Shown here: positions 38,803 to 50,900 of the stretch, one piece after another | Layout of the letters: the number at the start of each line of letters is the position of its first letter | How positions within the stretch are numbered: position 1 is the first letter of the stretch | From: Ptychodera flava | Taxonomy: Eukaryota; Hemichordata; Enteropneusta; Ptychoderidae | Length of the DNA stretch: 64,000 nt | Assembly: GCF_041260155.1 (NCBI RefSeq) | Contig: NC_091935.1 | Span: 2,646,001-2,710,000 of the forward strand | Direction: 5' to 3' | Program-made: the position numbers and the translations under genes | Notes under the pieces: model-generated | Database searches by the model: none | Seen by the model: the letters and a program-made list of their open reading frames with translations, nothing else | What the model was told of the DNA's origin: nothing

Positions 38803-39408
38803 TCGAAAATTCTTTAATTTTTTCAAAACCTTCAACACCATTTAATTTGTATTAGACATTACTGTTTTACTTTATCCATTTTGGAGTTTGATTAAAAAGG
38901 CATTCATGGCATGAGTAGTCACAACTGTTTTATTTGTGTACGTTTAATAGCTTGGGTTCAGATTTTCACATATTCGTGATTTAAATTTGATATTTTGTCG
39001 TTCATCACCACGTTTGAAGCTATAACTTTCGTGTCCAAGCCAAAAGAACACACAAAAGGGAATCCATTGAATGCTTTGGTAGCTTTATCTTCAGACGAGG
39101 TTTTGACTGTCAGTTTGAAGATAGTAGTGGTGGTAGTAGTAGTAGTAGTAATAGTTTTTCATCTATCTTTATTTCACACAGGTCCCTACATACTAAAACT
39201 GTAAAATGAAATTTTTACATTGCCAGGAACCAAAGGAAATATAAGATACAAATAAAAGGAAATCAATTCAAAGTGACGGGCGGCATTGTACAGAAAACGT
39301 CATAAATGATAAAATTAAATATCAACAAGAAAGACATATCTTAAACCCATCACTTAATAATTCAAAAAGGTGACAAAACCTACCGATAGACAAAAACAGG
39401 GAAGTTTT

Positions 39409-41897
39409 TTAAATGTGAAAATTGAGTTGACCATCATGAGTGTCACAAAGAATATCATCAAAAGCCAAAATAATATTAAAAGAATGTAAATTTTCATGTA
39501 TACGATGATACTCAAATTCAAGTCTCAATCTGCAGAAAATCTTGGTTTTAAAAATGTCCAAAGGATCAACACAACCTTGGTACCTAAACACATTTCCTCT
39601 TGCTAAATGAATAGACAACTTAGTCACTGTAGAAATGTAAACAATCAGAGACATTGCACGTCTATGAATAAATACAGAGTTTGTAACAGGAGGATTAATG
39701 AAAGACCGTGCAATGTTTATAGTTTGCCCAGGTAAAACTAAACGAGTCGTTATGGTGGAAATAACATCTAGAAGCGGTTGAATGTTTGGACACTCAAGGA
39801 AATTATGTATGGTGAATCGCAGAGAGAACAGTTGGCATCTGAACGAAAACCTGCACGGAACAGAAAAGAACTAGTTTGATAGGCTCCGTGTATAATGCGC
39901 CACTGTAAATCCCCTTCTTTCTTTATGATAGGATCACAATAACATGAAGGAAAGTTTGGTTTGATGGAATGAGGAATGCTCAAAATGTCCCTCCAGATAG
40001 TCTGTCTGGTAAATATACATGATGATGAACCATTATCAAGAACTTGTAAATTGCACCTTTCTCTATTTTACACAAAATTTTAATGTGCTCTGTTGCAGCT
40101 GAAAAGAATACACAGTATCGGGCGCATTGTTTGGATTCTTGTTTCAAAAATGATTTTCAATGTCGGATTTTAAACGAAAAGGAATAGCCTTGCAAATATA
40201 TTGTAAAGAAAAAGAAATACTACACTGTGTATGAATTGCAACTCTATCACACAAATCTGAAGAAGTTAACCGACGACTTCCCACAGTATTGAAAAGATCA
40301 CCTATAGTTGTAACTTTAACATTGACAAAGGCTGGTACAGTAAAAGGAGACTTATAAATGGGATGCATAATGAGTGGATTTTGAAAAAGAGGCTCTTTTA
40401 GAATGTCAGGAACACTCAGTGGGATTCCTTTAAGAATTTTCTCCACAGAATTCCAACGATGCAGGAATAACAGCATCACAAAAATCAATGCCAGTCGTGA
40501 GAAGTAACTGTTTGTCATAATTGAGACCACCAACTCTTCTAAAATACAAATCTGTGAAATAATACGACTGATGATGAACATCCTGATACAAATACTTTTG
40601 AATATAACTAAGACGTAAAGAAATACAACGAGCTTTAAGATGAATAAGGCCTTGGCCACCTTGAATGAGAGGTAAGTACAGTGTTTCCGAAGGAATCCAA
40701 CGACGTCCTTGCTAGAAAAATATCAGAAAAAGGGTTTGAAGGTAAGAAATTGTTTGATCATCGGGAGTTGTACAAGGCAATCTATGAAGAAATTTTGATG
40801 CTAACAGGTGATTAATAACCAAAGCAAGACGTCTGTAAGACATGCCAGGAGCAAATGACGACCAATACTTCACCTTGTTTTCGGTGATGTTCACTGATTC
40901 AGACCAATTTTTCTGACAATAATTATTTGAATTACCAACATACACACCCAGCAGTTTTAACCCTGTTGAGTTCCATTTGATATTTAACGGCATGTCAATA
41001 CGATTTCGCCAACAACCAGACCAGAGACCTTCATATTTCTTAAGGTTAACTTTTGCATTAGACGCATTTTCATATAACTCAAGAGTGGACTTTAAGTTAC
41101 CAAATCTTCATTTCTGGTAATGAAAACTTCAACATCATCGGCATACGCAGAAAGGCAGGTATTAGAACTAGGAACTTCTGGTATTATCAATCCCCTTATG
41201 TTAATGTTATTCCTAATTTTATCTAAAAGTGGTTCTAGGGCAATCACATAAAGTTGACCAGAGAAAGTGAGTAACCTTGACGAATCCCACGAATAATGGA
41301 AATTGGAGCAGTAATGGAACTACTTATTTTTAACACTGACTGGATATCTGTACAGAGTGCTTTAGTGTAATTAATAAAACGGGGGCCGAAACCAAAAGAG
41401 CTCAGAGCTTTAAAACAGTAATCATGACTGACACGGTCAAAAGCCTTTTCCTGGTCTTGAGCAACGATACCCAAAGGTGATTTCGTGTCATTGGCAAAGA
41501 AAATACTGTCCTTTAATAAATGCACGTTATCAAATATGTGGCGCTTTGGACTAGAGCAGGTCTGATCAACATGAATTATTTTGGAAAGAACATTGCGTAA
41601 ACAATTTGAGAGAGCTTTCGTGACAATTTTATAATCACTACATAACAAGCTAATGGGTCTCCAGTTCTTGACTAAAGTGTTGTCTCCAACAAGAAACAGG
41701 AAGCTGGTCATTACAGAAACACTCAATGAACACTTTATGAAGGTCTTAACCAATAACAGGCCAGAATGTTTTGTAAAAATCATTAGGCAAACCATCCATC
41801 CCTGGAGTACGGTCAGTTGAAAGTTGTTTAACAGAAAAGGACATTTCATTACGAGTAATTTTACTTTTACCATCAAGATAATCACTATCTTTCTCAT
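39409..41897 (-). pseudogene. LINE ORF2 part: reverse transcriptase and C-terminal region
   Basis: Broken into at least four frames (41897-41244, 40993-40712, 40659-40144, 39983-39768), with a C-terminal piece at 39654-39409. RT motifs in order: NWRPISLL, SDYKIVTKAL, DQTCSSPKRH, DQEKAFDRV, RGIRQG, then YADD in another frame. The aspartates expected for catalysis can be seen, but no continuous protein can be made. The closest family pattern I know is L1/Tx1. Confidence 0.85.
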
Positions 41898-42433
41898 TTA
41901 ATTACACCAAATTGTCGAGAATTGCAGATTAGGCATCAACGTCAAAATTTTCAGCAGAATAAAGATCCTTGTAGGAATTGTAAAAAATATCACGAATTTC
42001 ATCAGGATTTTCCGTTATTGAGCCGTCAGCACGTTTCATAGGAATAATGGGCTTTGACCTTCTCCTCTGTCGTTCAAGGGAAAAGAAGAAACTGTTCTAA
42101 ACATCACTGTGGGTAAGTAATTGGTGACGAGATCGTACAGCTGCACCTCTGCTTTCCAGGTCTACCAATTGAGCTAGGGAACTTTTCTTTTGTTGCTATT
42201 CATCAAAGAGACTTTCATCTTCATGTCAACTTTTCTCAAGTTCTTGAATATCCTTTTCTAATCGTTATTTATCCCATTTCAGGTTGAACTGGTTCGAAGC
42301 ACAATACTGCTGAGTTAAAAGTTTGATTTTCCCTTTTCCAATCTCCCACCATGTCAGCAAATCACAATATTGATTCTGTCGCTGTCTCCAGTCTAACCAA
42401 AAATGCATAATATTTCTTTATACATTTCGTGCC

Positions 42434-43115
42434 TTAAAATGCTTGTATTGAGACACCATATAGGTTGCGATGTTTGACTTCTTTCTGAGTTACTCTTAAC
42501 TGTACCATTGAATAATAAGAAAACATGAACGCAGAATGATGAATTGAAGCACCCTTGATGGGTGACTTCATCTTCTTGTTGATGTAAATCCTGTCAAGAC
42601 GAGCCTTTTTATCATTTTTGTACCAGGTGTAATTACGACTGTCCCCATGATAGTGACGCCAACTGTCAACAAGCCTGTACTTGTGAATTAAATTATTAAA
42701 ATAGCGAACTGCACACATGTCAGATTCCTTACAATTGATTCAGTTCAATTCTTCATTCAGAGTACAATTAAAGTCTCCACCAAGTATAACTACACTGTCA
42801 ATATCTAAACTTGATAGCAGATCATTCAGCTTGGTAAAACATGCTATGATAACCGATCAATGAAAGTTGTATGTCCATACACATTAATAATGTTGACTAG
42901 GCTGCCATTAACCTTTGCTAGCGTGTGCAGTAAATGTCCAGGAATTGGTTCTGATGTACAAATGATATCAATTGTAGAGGAGGGCGAAAACAACATAGCA
43001 ACACCTGCACTGTTTGTTGAACCATGCGACAAAATACAACGTCCTCTCCTAATTAAAGGCCATACTTTTTCATCACTGGGTATGTTGTGAGTTTCTTGTG
43101 AAAAGGTAACAGGAA
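42434..43115 (-). pseudogene. LINE ORF2 part: apurinic-type endonuclease
   Basis: Carries QETH, SHGSTNSAGVA, INVYG, GGDFN and LVDSWRHYH...YTW...RLDRIY, the usual endonuclease motif series. At least one in-frame stop lies between GGDFN and the downstream part, so it is non-functional. Confidence 0.82.
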
Positions 43116-43219
43116 GCCGGGTTGGTATGCTTGAGAAAATCGAAAACTTGAAAGGCGTTACACAGAGCCATGCCCATAGATAGAATTGTGAGAAGAAGCT
43201 TCCACATTACGAAAGTTAA

Positions 43220-43847
43220 TTAAAGTGAATACTCAGTAGCAGTTGACCTACCGGTAGTTCTGACATAGTTTTTGATTTTTCGAGCCAGTTTGTAGATGCG
43301 AGCTCTCGTTGCACTGTTCACAGGCTGTGAAGAGCGATATCCCAGCAACATTTTCGCAAGCTCTTTCAAAATTGGATAAAAGTCAAAACAATCCTGAATA
43401 AATTTCTTTGAATGCTTTGTATTTTCCAAGACATCTGCAATCGATTGAGTCGATACATCATGGCAAAACGAAGAATCTGAAATGTCCGACAGCACAGATT
43501 CATTGTCATTAGTTTCTCTTTGCGATGAATCTTCCAAACTGTTTTTTATTGACTGGCTTGCTATGTGTTAAGAAGAAAGCAGTGAGAATGAAATGCTCTT
43601 AGAATCACTTGCAGACATATCCATGTCCATCGATGCATTGGTCTTGTCTGCAATGTCTTGAGAATCAGGAACAAAATCAGAAAGAAGACGGTTCACGTTG
43701 AACAATGTCAGTTTCGTTATCACAAACTATACTTTTCTGTTCATCATTACCATGGCCATCACTGTTCTGTTGCGAGCTACAGTGTGTATCAATAACCTTT
43801 ATATCAGAAAAGTCTGCAACATTATGACTATCGACATTATCAGCCAT
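43220..43847 (-). pseudogene. ORF1-like relic of the LINE
   Basis: A start at 43847 gives an acidic, low-complexity N terminus (MADNVDSHNVADFSDIKV) that soon hits a stop. A second frame from 43537 to 43220 reads 105 codons rich in Ser, Asp and Lys. Position upstream of the endonuclease fits ORF1, but I saw no RNA-binding motif that proves it. Confidence 0.5.
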
Positions 43848-43990
43848 CGTTGTGTTTTCATTTTCACGTCGCTCGAACTAAGCATTCACACTGCTTTATG
43901 TCTGCGTCGCCGAGAAATAGCGCCTCCATCGGACGTTGTAAATGTCTACTGCTCAGTTCTCCGTGTTCGCACACTTTCTATCTAATGTTC

Positions 43991-46900
43991 CTGTTGGCAC
44001 TATTTCCGGAACACGCACGTGTTTACAACCCAGAAGGCAGCGATCTCAATACATTTTGTCAATCCAAGGAGGAACGGAGTGTTTTCGTGTAATACCATTC
44101 GATATGGTGGTCTCGAAACCATAGCGGACACTGATCACGTAGGAATCAATATTTAATGCGTGTAGAAATGTCATTGTTCATTATGTGCTATACGGAAGTG
44201 TTTAACATGGTGTGAAATAAAACGGCATCACCAATAAATTGTATTTTCATTTCAGTAATATTTTGTTGCTTTTCAAAATATCAGTAATAACCTGTTTTAC
44301 AATTATATGCTTGTATTCGGACGTGTTGCTCAGTTCACGTGCCACGATATTGTTTAAGCTTAAATTGTAGACTTCTAAATTGCCCTATGACGGCGTACTA
44401 CGAAAGAAAAATTACATCCGTACATCTAGTACAGACTTTTTGATCGCTAACCTAGATGGTTCTGCTAGGCTAGGCAAGGCTCAACTATAGGCCTGGGTTT
44501 TGGATTTGCCCTGCATAGATGATAATTACGCCTGGCAGTAGTTGAAACTTCTCGATTTAGACAGTATGTCTTGTTCCAGTATTTTCAATGGTTCAACGCA
44601 AACCACTGTAAGTCACCAATGTCTTTGTACAGATATAGGAAGAGTGAGATACAATTAATTAACCATGTAGTGCGATTACAGGTACCTTAATTCAAAGGTA
44701 AAGATGAAATGTCCCTTTGCTTATAAAACGCATTTTCAACGAACCTTGCAAGTTATCTTACAGGCCCAGTAAAAAGGTAGTGAAGTTTTTCTTCATTTGA
44801 GTTATCCTGGACAGCTTGAGAATAGGACCAAGATACTGTTGTCGTAAATCAAAATATAACCAAACGATTGACCTGAACGTCATTTAAAGGCATGCGTTGG
44901 CACCAGATTGTCTCATCAGAAAATTTACCCACCAGATTACAATTTCAATGGAAAACAAAAGGCTATCACACCTCCATAATCCTCTTACAGACTAGAACAA
45001 AGGCGATCCCAGGGATCGCGAGCAATGGCTTTAAGCTGCCCGTACCTATCAGTTTCCATTGTCAGGGGGTCTAATAAAAGTCAACACAAGAACTCTTTTG
45101 TAACTGATAACACCAGCTTATCTAGACGTTTGCTGTCAAAAGAGTCAACAGGAAACAAGTTAGTTGACGCTACACGCAAATCTAGTTGGAAACAAGTTTA
45201 ATGTTTGCAAGCAAAAACTGCGAAATAAAAGTGAGAATCGTGAAAAATTACACACGAATCATCTATGGCACTCGGACCTGAATACTGACATTGCACTAGT
45301 TACTTTATAAAGAGGCATCACATGAAAAACTACAGCTGTTTTCTCTAATGGGTTTAGCTTTAGCGCCAACTGGACTTCTATCTTGCAGATTGTGGTCAAT
45401 TCCCAGATGTGATCTTGACGTCTGTGTTGCCTTTCACAAAATTCCGTGTGATCACATTTAAGAGGTAACAGGCTAAATTCGAGCTAAAATGGTCCCTTTG
45501 TTCTGGAGTAGAAGACTATTGAACATAATTTCGAAGTAATTAGAGTTTTTATACAGGTACTAATATGTCCAGCAAAACGCTAAACCAATCCAAATGACTT
45601 TTGCAAACATTATTCATATTAATAAAGTTGAGCCTCATGTCCACTAGTTCTGAATCAGAAGATTTTCGGAGATGGAAAGTATTTGCTCTGCAGTGTTCGA
45701 GGAAAAGTCATTTGAAGATTTTCATAAAATCCAATATGGCTGTCAGGTTATGTGAAATCGAAATTTAAATGTATACTCATTGACCCTAAAAGCCCTGCAA
45801 TTTTTAGAAGTTTATGTTGATCAGCTTTTGTGTTCTAGATCGACTAAATGTGGCGGAAGAAAATTGGGAAGAAGATTAAAGCTTCAAACAGCAATATTGG
45901 GGCCTTAGCGTGACGATAAATTGCAAACACCAGTTTTAGGCGAATTTGTAATAGATAAGATTTCTTTTGTCCCAAACTGCACCTTATGAAAGCAGAACAA
46001 GTTGTCCAGCCCTATTTGTAACCTTAAACTAGGTATAAACTTGATTACTGAGTCGTACTTGTTCTGAAGGTGATAAGGTCAGGTAGGTACCTTATCTGTT
46101 GATAACATGAGCTTTGTCTCTTTCGAACAAAGTCCAAGTGTACTCAACGTGCGATTGGCTCGCAAAGGGGTAGAAATTACACAGCAAAATGAAGTATCAA
46201 CAAACAGAGATTCCAAAGCCAGAAAGCGATACAATAGCATAAAATAAGACAGGAGGAGATATGAATGTTATCCGATTTGAAAATTCTAGGTATTCTTTCA
46301 CATAAAGTTCCGACGAATATCTTAAACTGTTCACACTAAACATGTAAACACATATAGAATACTGTTCGGATACGGTTTTTGGTAGAGCAGCGGTGTGTTG
46401 TTCCATAGCAAACAGTTGTAAAAATGGACCATTGGAAGGTCACTTGATTAACTCACCCATATATTACAACATTTATGTCATCCACAGTGCATACTTTACT
46501 AACAATGTGCAATTTAGTTGACAGCTGTTCTACTGATTTGAGTCACAGATTATCGGGTGATATAGAAAGGTTGCTGATGTGACCGACTTTACACATTGCA
46601 AATCATTGTGCCTGACGTCGAATTTTAAAGTTTTCAGCTTTATTAGACAATCATAGTAAATCACAATGAGCTGACTGGTCTCTCTCATCGCAAACTCTCT
46701 CTTGTTAATACTACTAAATATTTCTCTAACGTCTGCCACCACATTTATTCCCTCTATCATAATACGGATTCCCTCCTATCGACTCATTCCACAAATCCCA
46801 TTTTCATCTTGACTCGTCAAGAACTAGTGTCAACGTATGTCTTTGAAGGGTAATATACAGAGATTATACCAAGCGCATTTCGTATCCTTATGTTCTTTTT

Positions 46901-47815
46901 ATAGTATTGTATACATTAAGGTGCAAGTGCGGGGATTGAAAGTCGGAAGAAGTCATTTTGCCTCCCTGTGAATGGATCTGAATTTGAAAGGTAATCAAGC
47001 ATTCATGTGCAGACAAACAAAAAAAGATGGTCTGGATTACACAGAGAAACGTGTGCCAGACCTTCAAAGGTGTACGCGATCCACGGTGTAATTTAGTTCG
47101 ATGCTGATGGCATTGCTATCAACATCTTCTCCGAACGTAAATGTTGTTCTCAATCAAGGGAACATTATCCCAACACAGGATACTAGCATAAATCTAGTAA
47201 AACCATTTGAACGGCTTTAGCGTGTCCTTGAAAGTTATCTCAATTTGAGTTATCAGTTCCCATTTTTGCGTGCTCAAGTTGTAAATCATTGCAACGTTTT
47301 GCATGTCTACCAAGCCGCAAAACCAAAGTTTTTATAGATTTGTTGAGATTCAAATGACAGACGTGGAGTAAAGGACATACGACCTGATCGCACTTAACTA
47401 GAAATTGTACATCTTGTCTGTGACATTCCTTTCGCAAACTCATGTTCTACAACCCCCTGGAATAGCTGAGAGCAATTAAAATGCACGGCTCTGGTGAGCA
47501 AACCAATGTACAACGATTAGACATATATTGAATGCTAGTTTGAGTTACACAATACGCATCTTTGGTGGTGAGGAAAGTCTTAGTATAATTTTACACATTT
47601 TAATAACAAGTCATTTTTCATACTCGGGTCAACAAAGATTCACGGGTAGATTTCAAAGAGATATGCACTGATAATAATTTGCTGAGGCATTTATTTTTTC
47701 AGGTTAAATATAGCAAAACGAAGTCATGAATATAGTTTTCCTTAACTACCAAGAAGTGGTGGCTATATATCCGACGTGGACTGTATAAGTAAGATTGATC
47801 TTACTCATTGCGTTT
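43991..47815. other. Intergenic DNA and duplicated 5' flank of vtg copy 2
   Basis: No gene or RNA recognised. From about 46.4 kb it aligns with the flank of copy 1 from about 11.0 kb. Examples: GATTATCGGGTGATAT against GGTTATCGCGTGATAT, and the stretch with CCAAGAAGTG(T/G)TGGCTATAT before each promoter. This marks the left part of the tandem duplication. Confidence 0.6.
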
Positions 47816-47817
47816 GC

Positions 47818-47888
47818 TCAGAACTGGTTGGTCAAAGATAAAACATGGTGACCCTTGACACATTATTGTTCACCAAAATCCTATAAAT
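47818..47888 (+). promoter_or_regulatory. Promoter and TATA box of vtg copy 2
   Basis: TATAAAT at 47882-47888 is directly preceded by the same 18-mer as in copy 1 (47863-47880). Upstream lie GGTCA (47830-47834) and TGACC (47849-47853), inverted half-sites 14 bp apart; copy 1 retains only one exact half. The nuclear-receptor role is inference. Confidence 0.6.
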
Positions 47889-47939
47889 GGCCCAATTCGT
47901 CGTCGCATGCTGATAAAGTTTTTGGCAAACTGTACATAA

Positions 47940-47991
47940 ATGTCTCCTATCATAAGGACTCTCCTGTTCCTCTCCTTCTTGGCGATTACGT
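47940..47991 (+). CDS. vtg: vtg copy 2 exon 1: signal peptide with shifted start
   Basis: The codon aligned with the copy 1 start reads ATA (47952-47954). An in-frame ATG four codons upstream (47940-47942) gives MSPIIRTLLFLSFLAIT, still a good hydrophobic signal peptide. Copy 1 has AAG at that place, so a single A to T change explains the new start. Confidence 0.75.
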
Positions 47992-50900
47992 GTGAGTATG
48001 ATCCCTGTGTTATTGATTGATTGAATACGTCCCTTGTCTGCTGACTTTGATGTGGAAAGTTTCTATTTCGGGTGTCGGTTTTGCGTTTTTCTTCACAAAA
48101 GATGTGCTGTCCGCGCCGTAGCATAGTTTATCTCACGGTAATTACATCAACGAGAACATTTTGGTTTTTAAGTCGCAAATACGAAGGTATATACACCTGG
48201 TACAATGTTTAGACTTCTGTTGAAATGTGCGGTATACGATTAACCATCAGCGTTCGTTGTGGATTGTTACAGTACTTGATATGATATGCATGGATGATAG
48301 TTGCCAGTAGTTGAATATTTACATTTTAATGTTTTGCATCGTCCACCAATTTAGGACGTTTCTCTGCTTCATTAAAGTATATTTGTTACTAACATCAACA
48401 ATTCCTCATAACAATCCTCTTAAATAACTGGACTTTCCCCGTTGTCTTTCTTCGCCTCTATCCTGTACGTTGGTGTTGTCATCGATAGATTGCGCTTTTT
48501 CCGGACCATGTAAGTACTATATAGTAATTCAAGGAGAGAAAGAAAACTTTTTCGTTGAGCCACGTTTATCAGTGATGCTGCTGAAACACTTTGGTTTCCA
48601 TATTGGGTTTATGAAGACGACTGCGCATGTTTAAGAGCAAAAATAGTTTTTATAAGTACATAGCCTGTATTTTACATGAAATTGAAACCTGCGATGGTTT
48701 TATATTGAGATGATACCGAAGATTTAAAAGGAGTTGTGAATCGGGCGCACTCCAAAACCGTCGAATTTCTTGTTTGTTCGCGAGGTTTAAAGTGCGAATT
48801 GTTTCAACACTTACTTCACTTATTGTCATTTTGATGAAATTTAACGCAGATCAATGGCAAAGGTATTTATCAAATGACCCAGCAAAGTCTTATTGTAAAT
48901 CAGTTTTATTTTCAGACAAACGTGGCTGAACGATTGAAACCAAAGAAATCACACTGTTGAAAAGTGGTTGATTTATGATAATTGTAATACGTTGTTTGGG
49001 CTGGAGCAGGGAATGCATCTTCATCAGTAGAGACAATGTACTAAATTACTTTTCTGGCAAGACTTCAAAATGTTGCCCGAGAAACGCCTTGAATCACACA
49101 GACTGAGCAGAAAGGACAAACTACCCTTGAACTCTCTTGGTAATTCATCAGACAGGATATTTTTGTTCATTTTGAGCAAAAAATACAGCTTACAATATAG
49201 GATGCGTTTGGGCGGGTAGAATGCTCCTCAGAGACAGAATTTCAAACTTTTCAAAAGCTTTTCTGATCTACCACTTGTGTGGGTTCATTTTGAAGCTCTT
49301 GGACAAGGTAAAATTGAAATTTTCTTATTTTTTTTAACTTATTCATATAGAGTTAACACAGAGATGACGGCCATTTTGAATTGAATTTATCTTAAAATAT
49401 TGGGTAATTTGTTTATCTGGTACCACACTGTGCATGGTAATCCCTAATTTTTGTTCACGATTTTGAAAGATTATGGTTAAAGTTTCCTCATTAAAGTTTC
49501 AGGAAAAGTTCAGGTCTTTTACTTTTGAGGTGCATGCTATCTTAAATCGGTGAATGGTGCAGTTATCACACAAATCACTCGGGAGTCGCTCACTAAAAAG
49601 CCGCAGTCAGAAAATCAAATGTCACAGTGTGTTTTCAACTTTTCCTGTGTCCCAGATCTGGTGTACCGGGTTGGCAATAAGTACCGTTATGAGTATGAAG
49701 GTTATGTGCTCACTGGTGCCCCACGCACGAGCAGTTTTTACTCTGGCCTGAAGATCCAAGCCAAACCCGAATTCAGCATTTTGGACGATGGACACATCAT
49801 GATGAAGGTTAGAGCAAAGTTATAGTTTTTGCCTACGCTCTAAATATGCATAATACCTTTCAATAGCGCACGTTCGTAAAAAAGCATCATGACGCTTTTC
49901 GATGACGAAAGATTAATATTTGAAGCGAACTTTATTACATAATCTACAGAAAAAAATCTTTGATATTTTTTTCGTAAAGGTTCGTAGTCCAAAGATTATG
50001 ATTTTCAATGGTTCCTGGCCGGTTCAGGATTTCAAAGATGCTCCACACCTGGAGAGAACCCTTGGACCACTCATCGAGACACCGGTGAAATTTGAATACA
50101 GCGAAGGTTTGGTAAGTGTTACTGTGCACACGCGCACGACTTGGCCGTTATTGTTCATTCCACTTCGCCTGGTTATACCACTCATGGTCATGTGACACAT
50201 TGTTCTCACCGTACGTTTATTATCGCTACACCAATTGTTCTTATGCAAATAAGTAAACCATTACTATTAATTGATATGGAAATTAGTAAACCTTACAGTT
50301 TAATGAATAGACTCATTATCATATGAATACAGACGTAAGGTTTACTACTTTCCATATCAATGTACGCGTAAAGGTTTACTTATCTACATACAAACGAAAA
50401 TCAAACATCTGGCAGATTGTACACATGGCAACTTTTAATGAACTTTTAATGAAATTACATTTCAATGACAACTTATCACCATGTAGCTGCAAAATTGTAA
50501 CACTACGGTGAAGCGGTCGGTGATTTGTGGTTTTGCGACTTCGCTCACCAGTAGCGCTACAATGCCGATGGCCATGTAGAGGTGAAAATAAGCGCACCCC
50601 ACTGGACCAGGCGCGTTGATGTGAAATGCTACATATTTACTGCATTTGGTCGTACCGATTTATCGCTGCTGAAGACTAAACAGTATACTGCACTAATCTT
50701 GTCGTTTATGGGGTTTGAAATTTGTTCAAACACGACGATCGCGATCTGAAAACATTGAGCGTGGGGCGTCGGTGTTTGTGGGAGCCGCCATTACCGGAAG
50801 TTGGTATGACGGTTCCCAGAAATGTTTCGGAACGCGATCGTCGTGTTTGAACAAATTTCAAACCCCATAAATGACAAAGTTAGTCCTGTATACTGTTTAG

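Larger units (their letters stand above)
39120..43990 (-). mobile_element. L1/Tx1-like non-LTR retrotransposon, inactive
   Basis: Read on the minus strand from about 43.99 to 39.12 kb. There is an ORF1-like relic, then an endonuclease with SQETHNIPSDEKVW, SHGSTNSAGVAMLF, VVILGGDFN (42767-42778 for GDFN) and RLDRIYI. A reverse transcriptase follows with NWRPISLL, DQEKAFDRV, GIRQG and SAYADDVEVF (YADD at 41134-41145), then a zinc-knuckle part, RAGFRSDANCSLC, near the 3' end. It ends in a TAC-type microsatellite at about 39121-39155. Frame breaks and stops make it dead: the frame shifts just after GIRQGYSLS (about 41260), and a stop follows the GDFN motif. The 5' limit is uncertain. Confidence 0.87.

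Noticed and set aside
43698..44124. Three overlapping plus-strand frames
   Set aside because: They run antisense to the ORF1-like part of the LINE or in its flank and show no motif.
47830..47853. Oestrogen response element in the promoter
   Set aside because: The GGTCA and TGACC halves are 14 bp apart rather than 3, so the classical palindrome is not met; kept only as possible half-sites.
47952..47954. Loss of the ATG as proof that vtg copy 2 is a pseudogene
   Set aside because: An in-frame ATG twelve bases upstream restores the signal peptide, and all twelve visible exons stay open with GT-AG sites.
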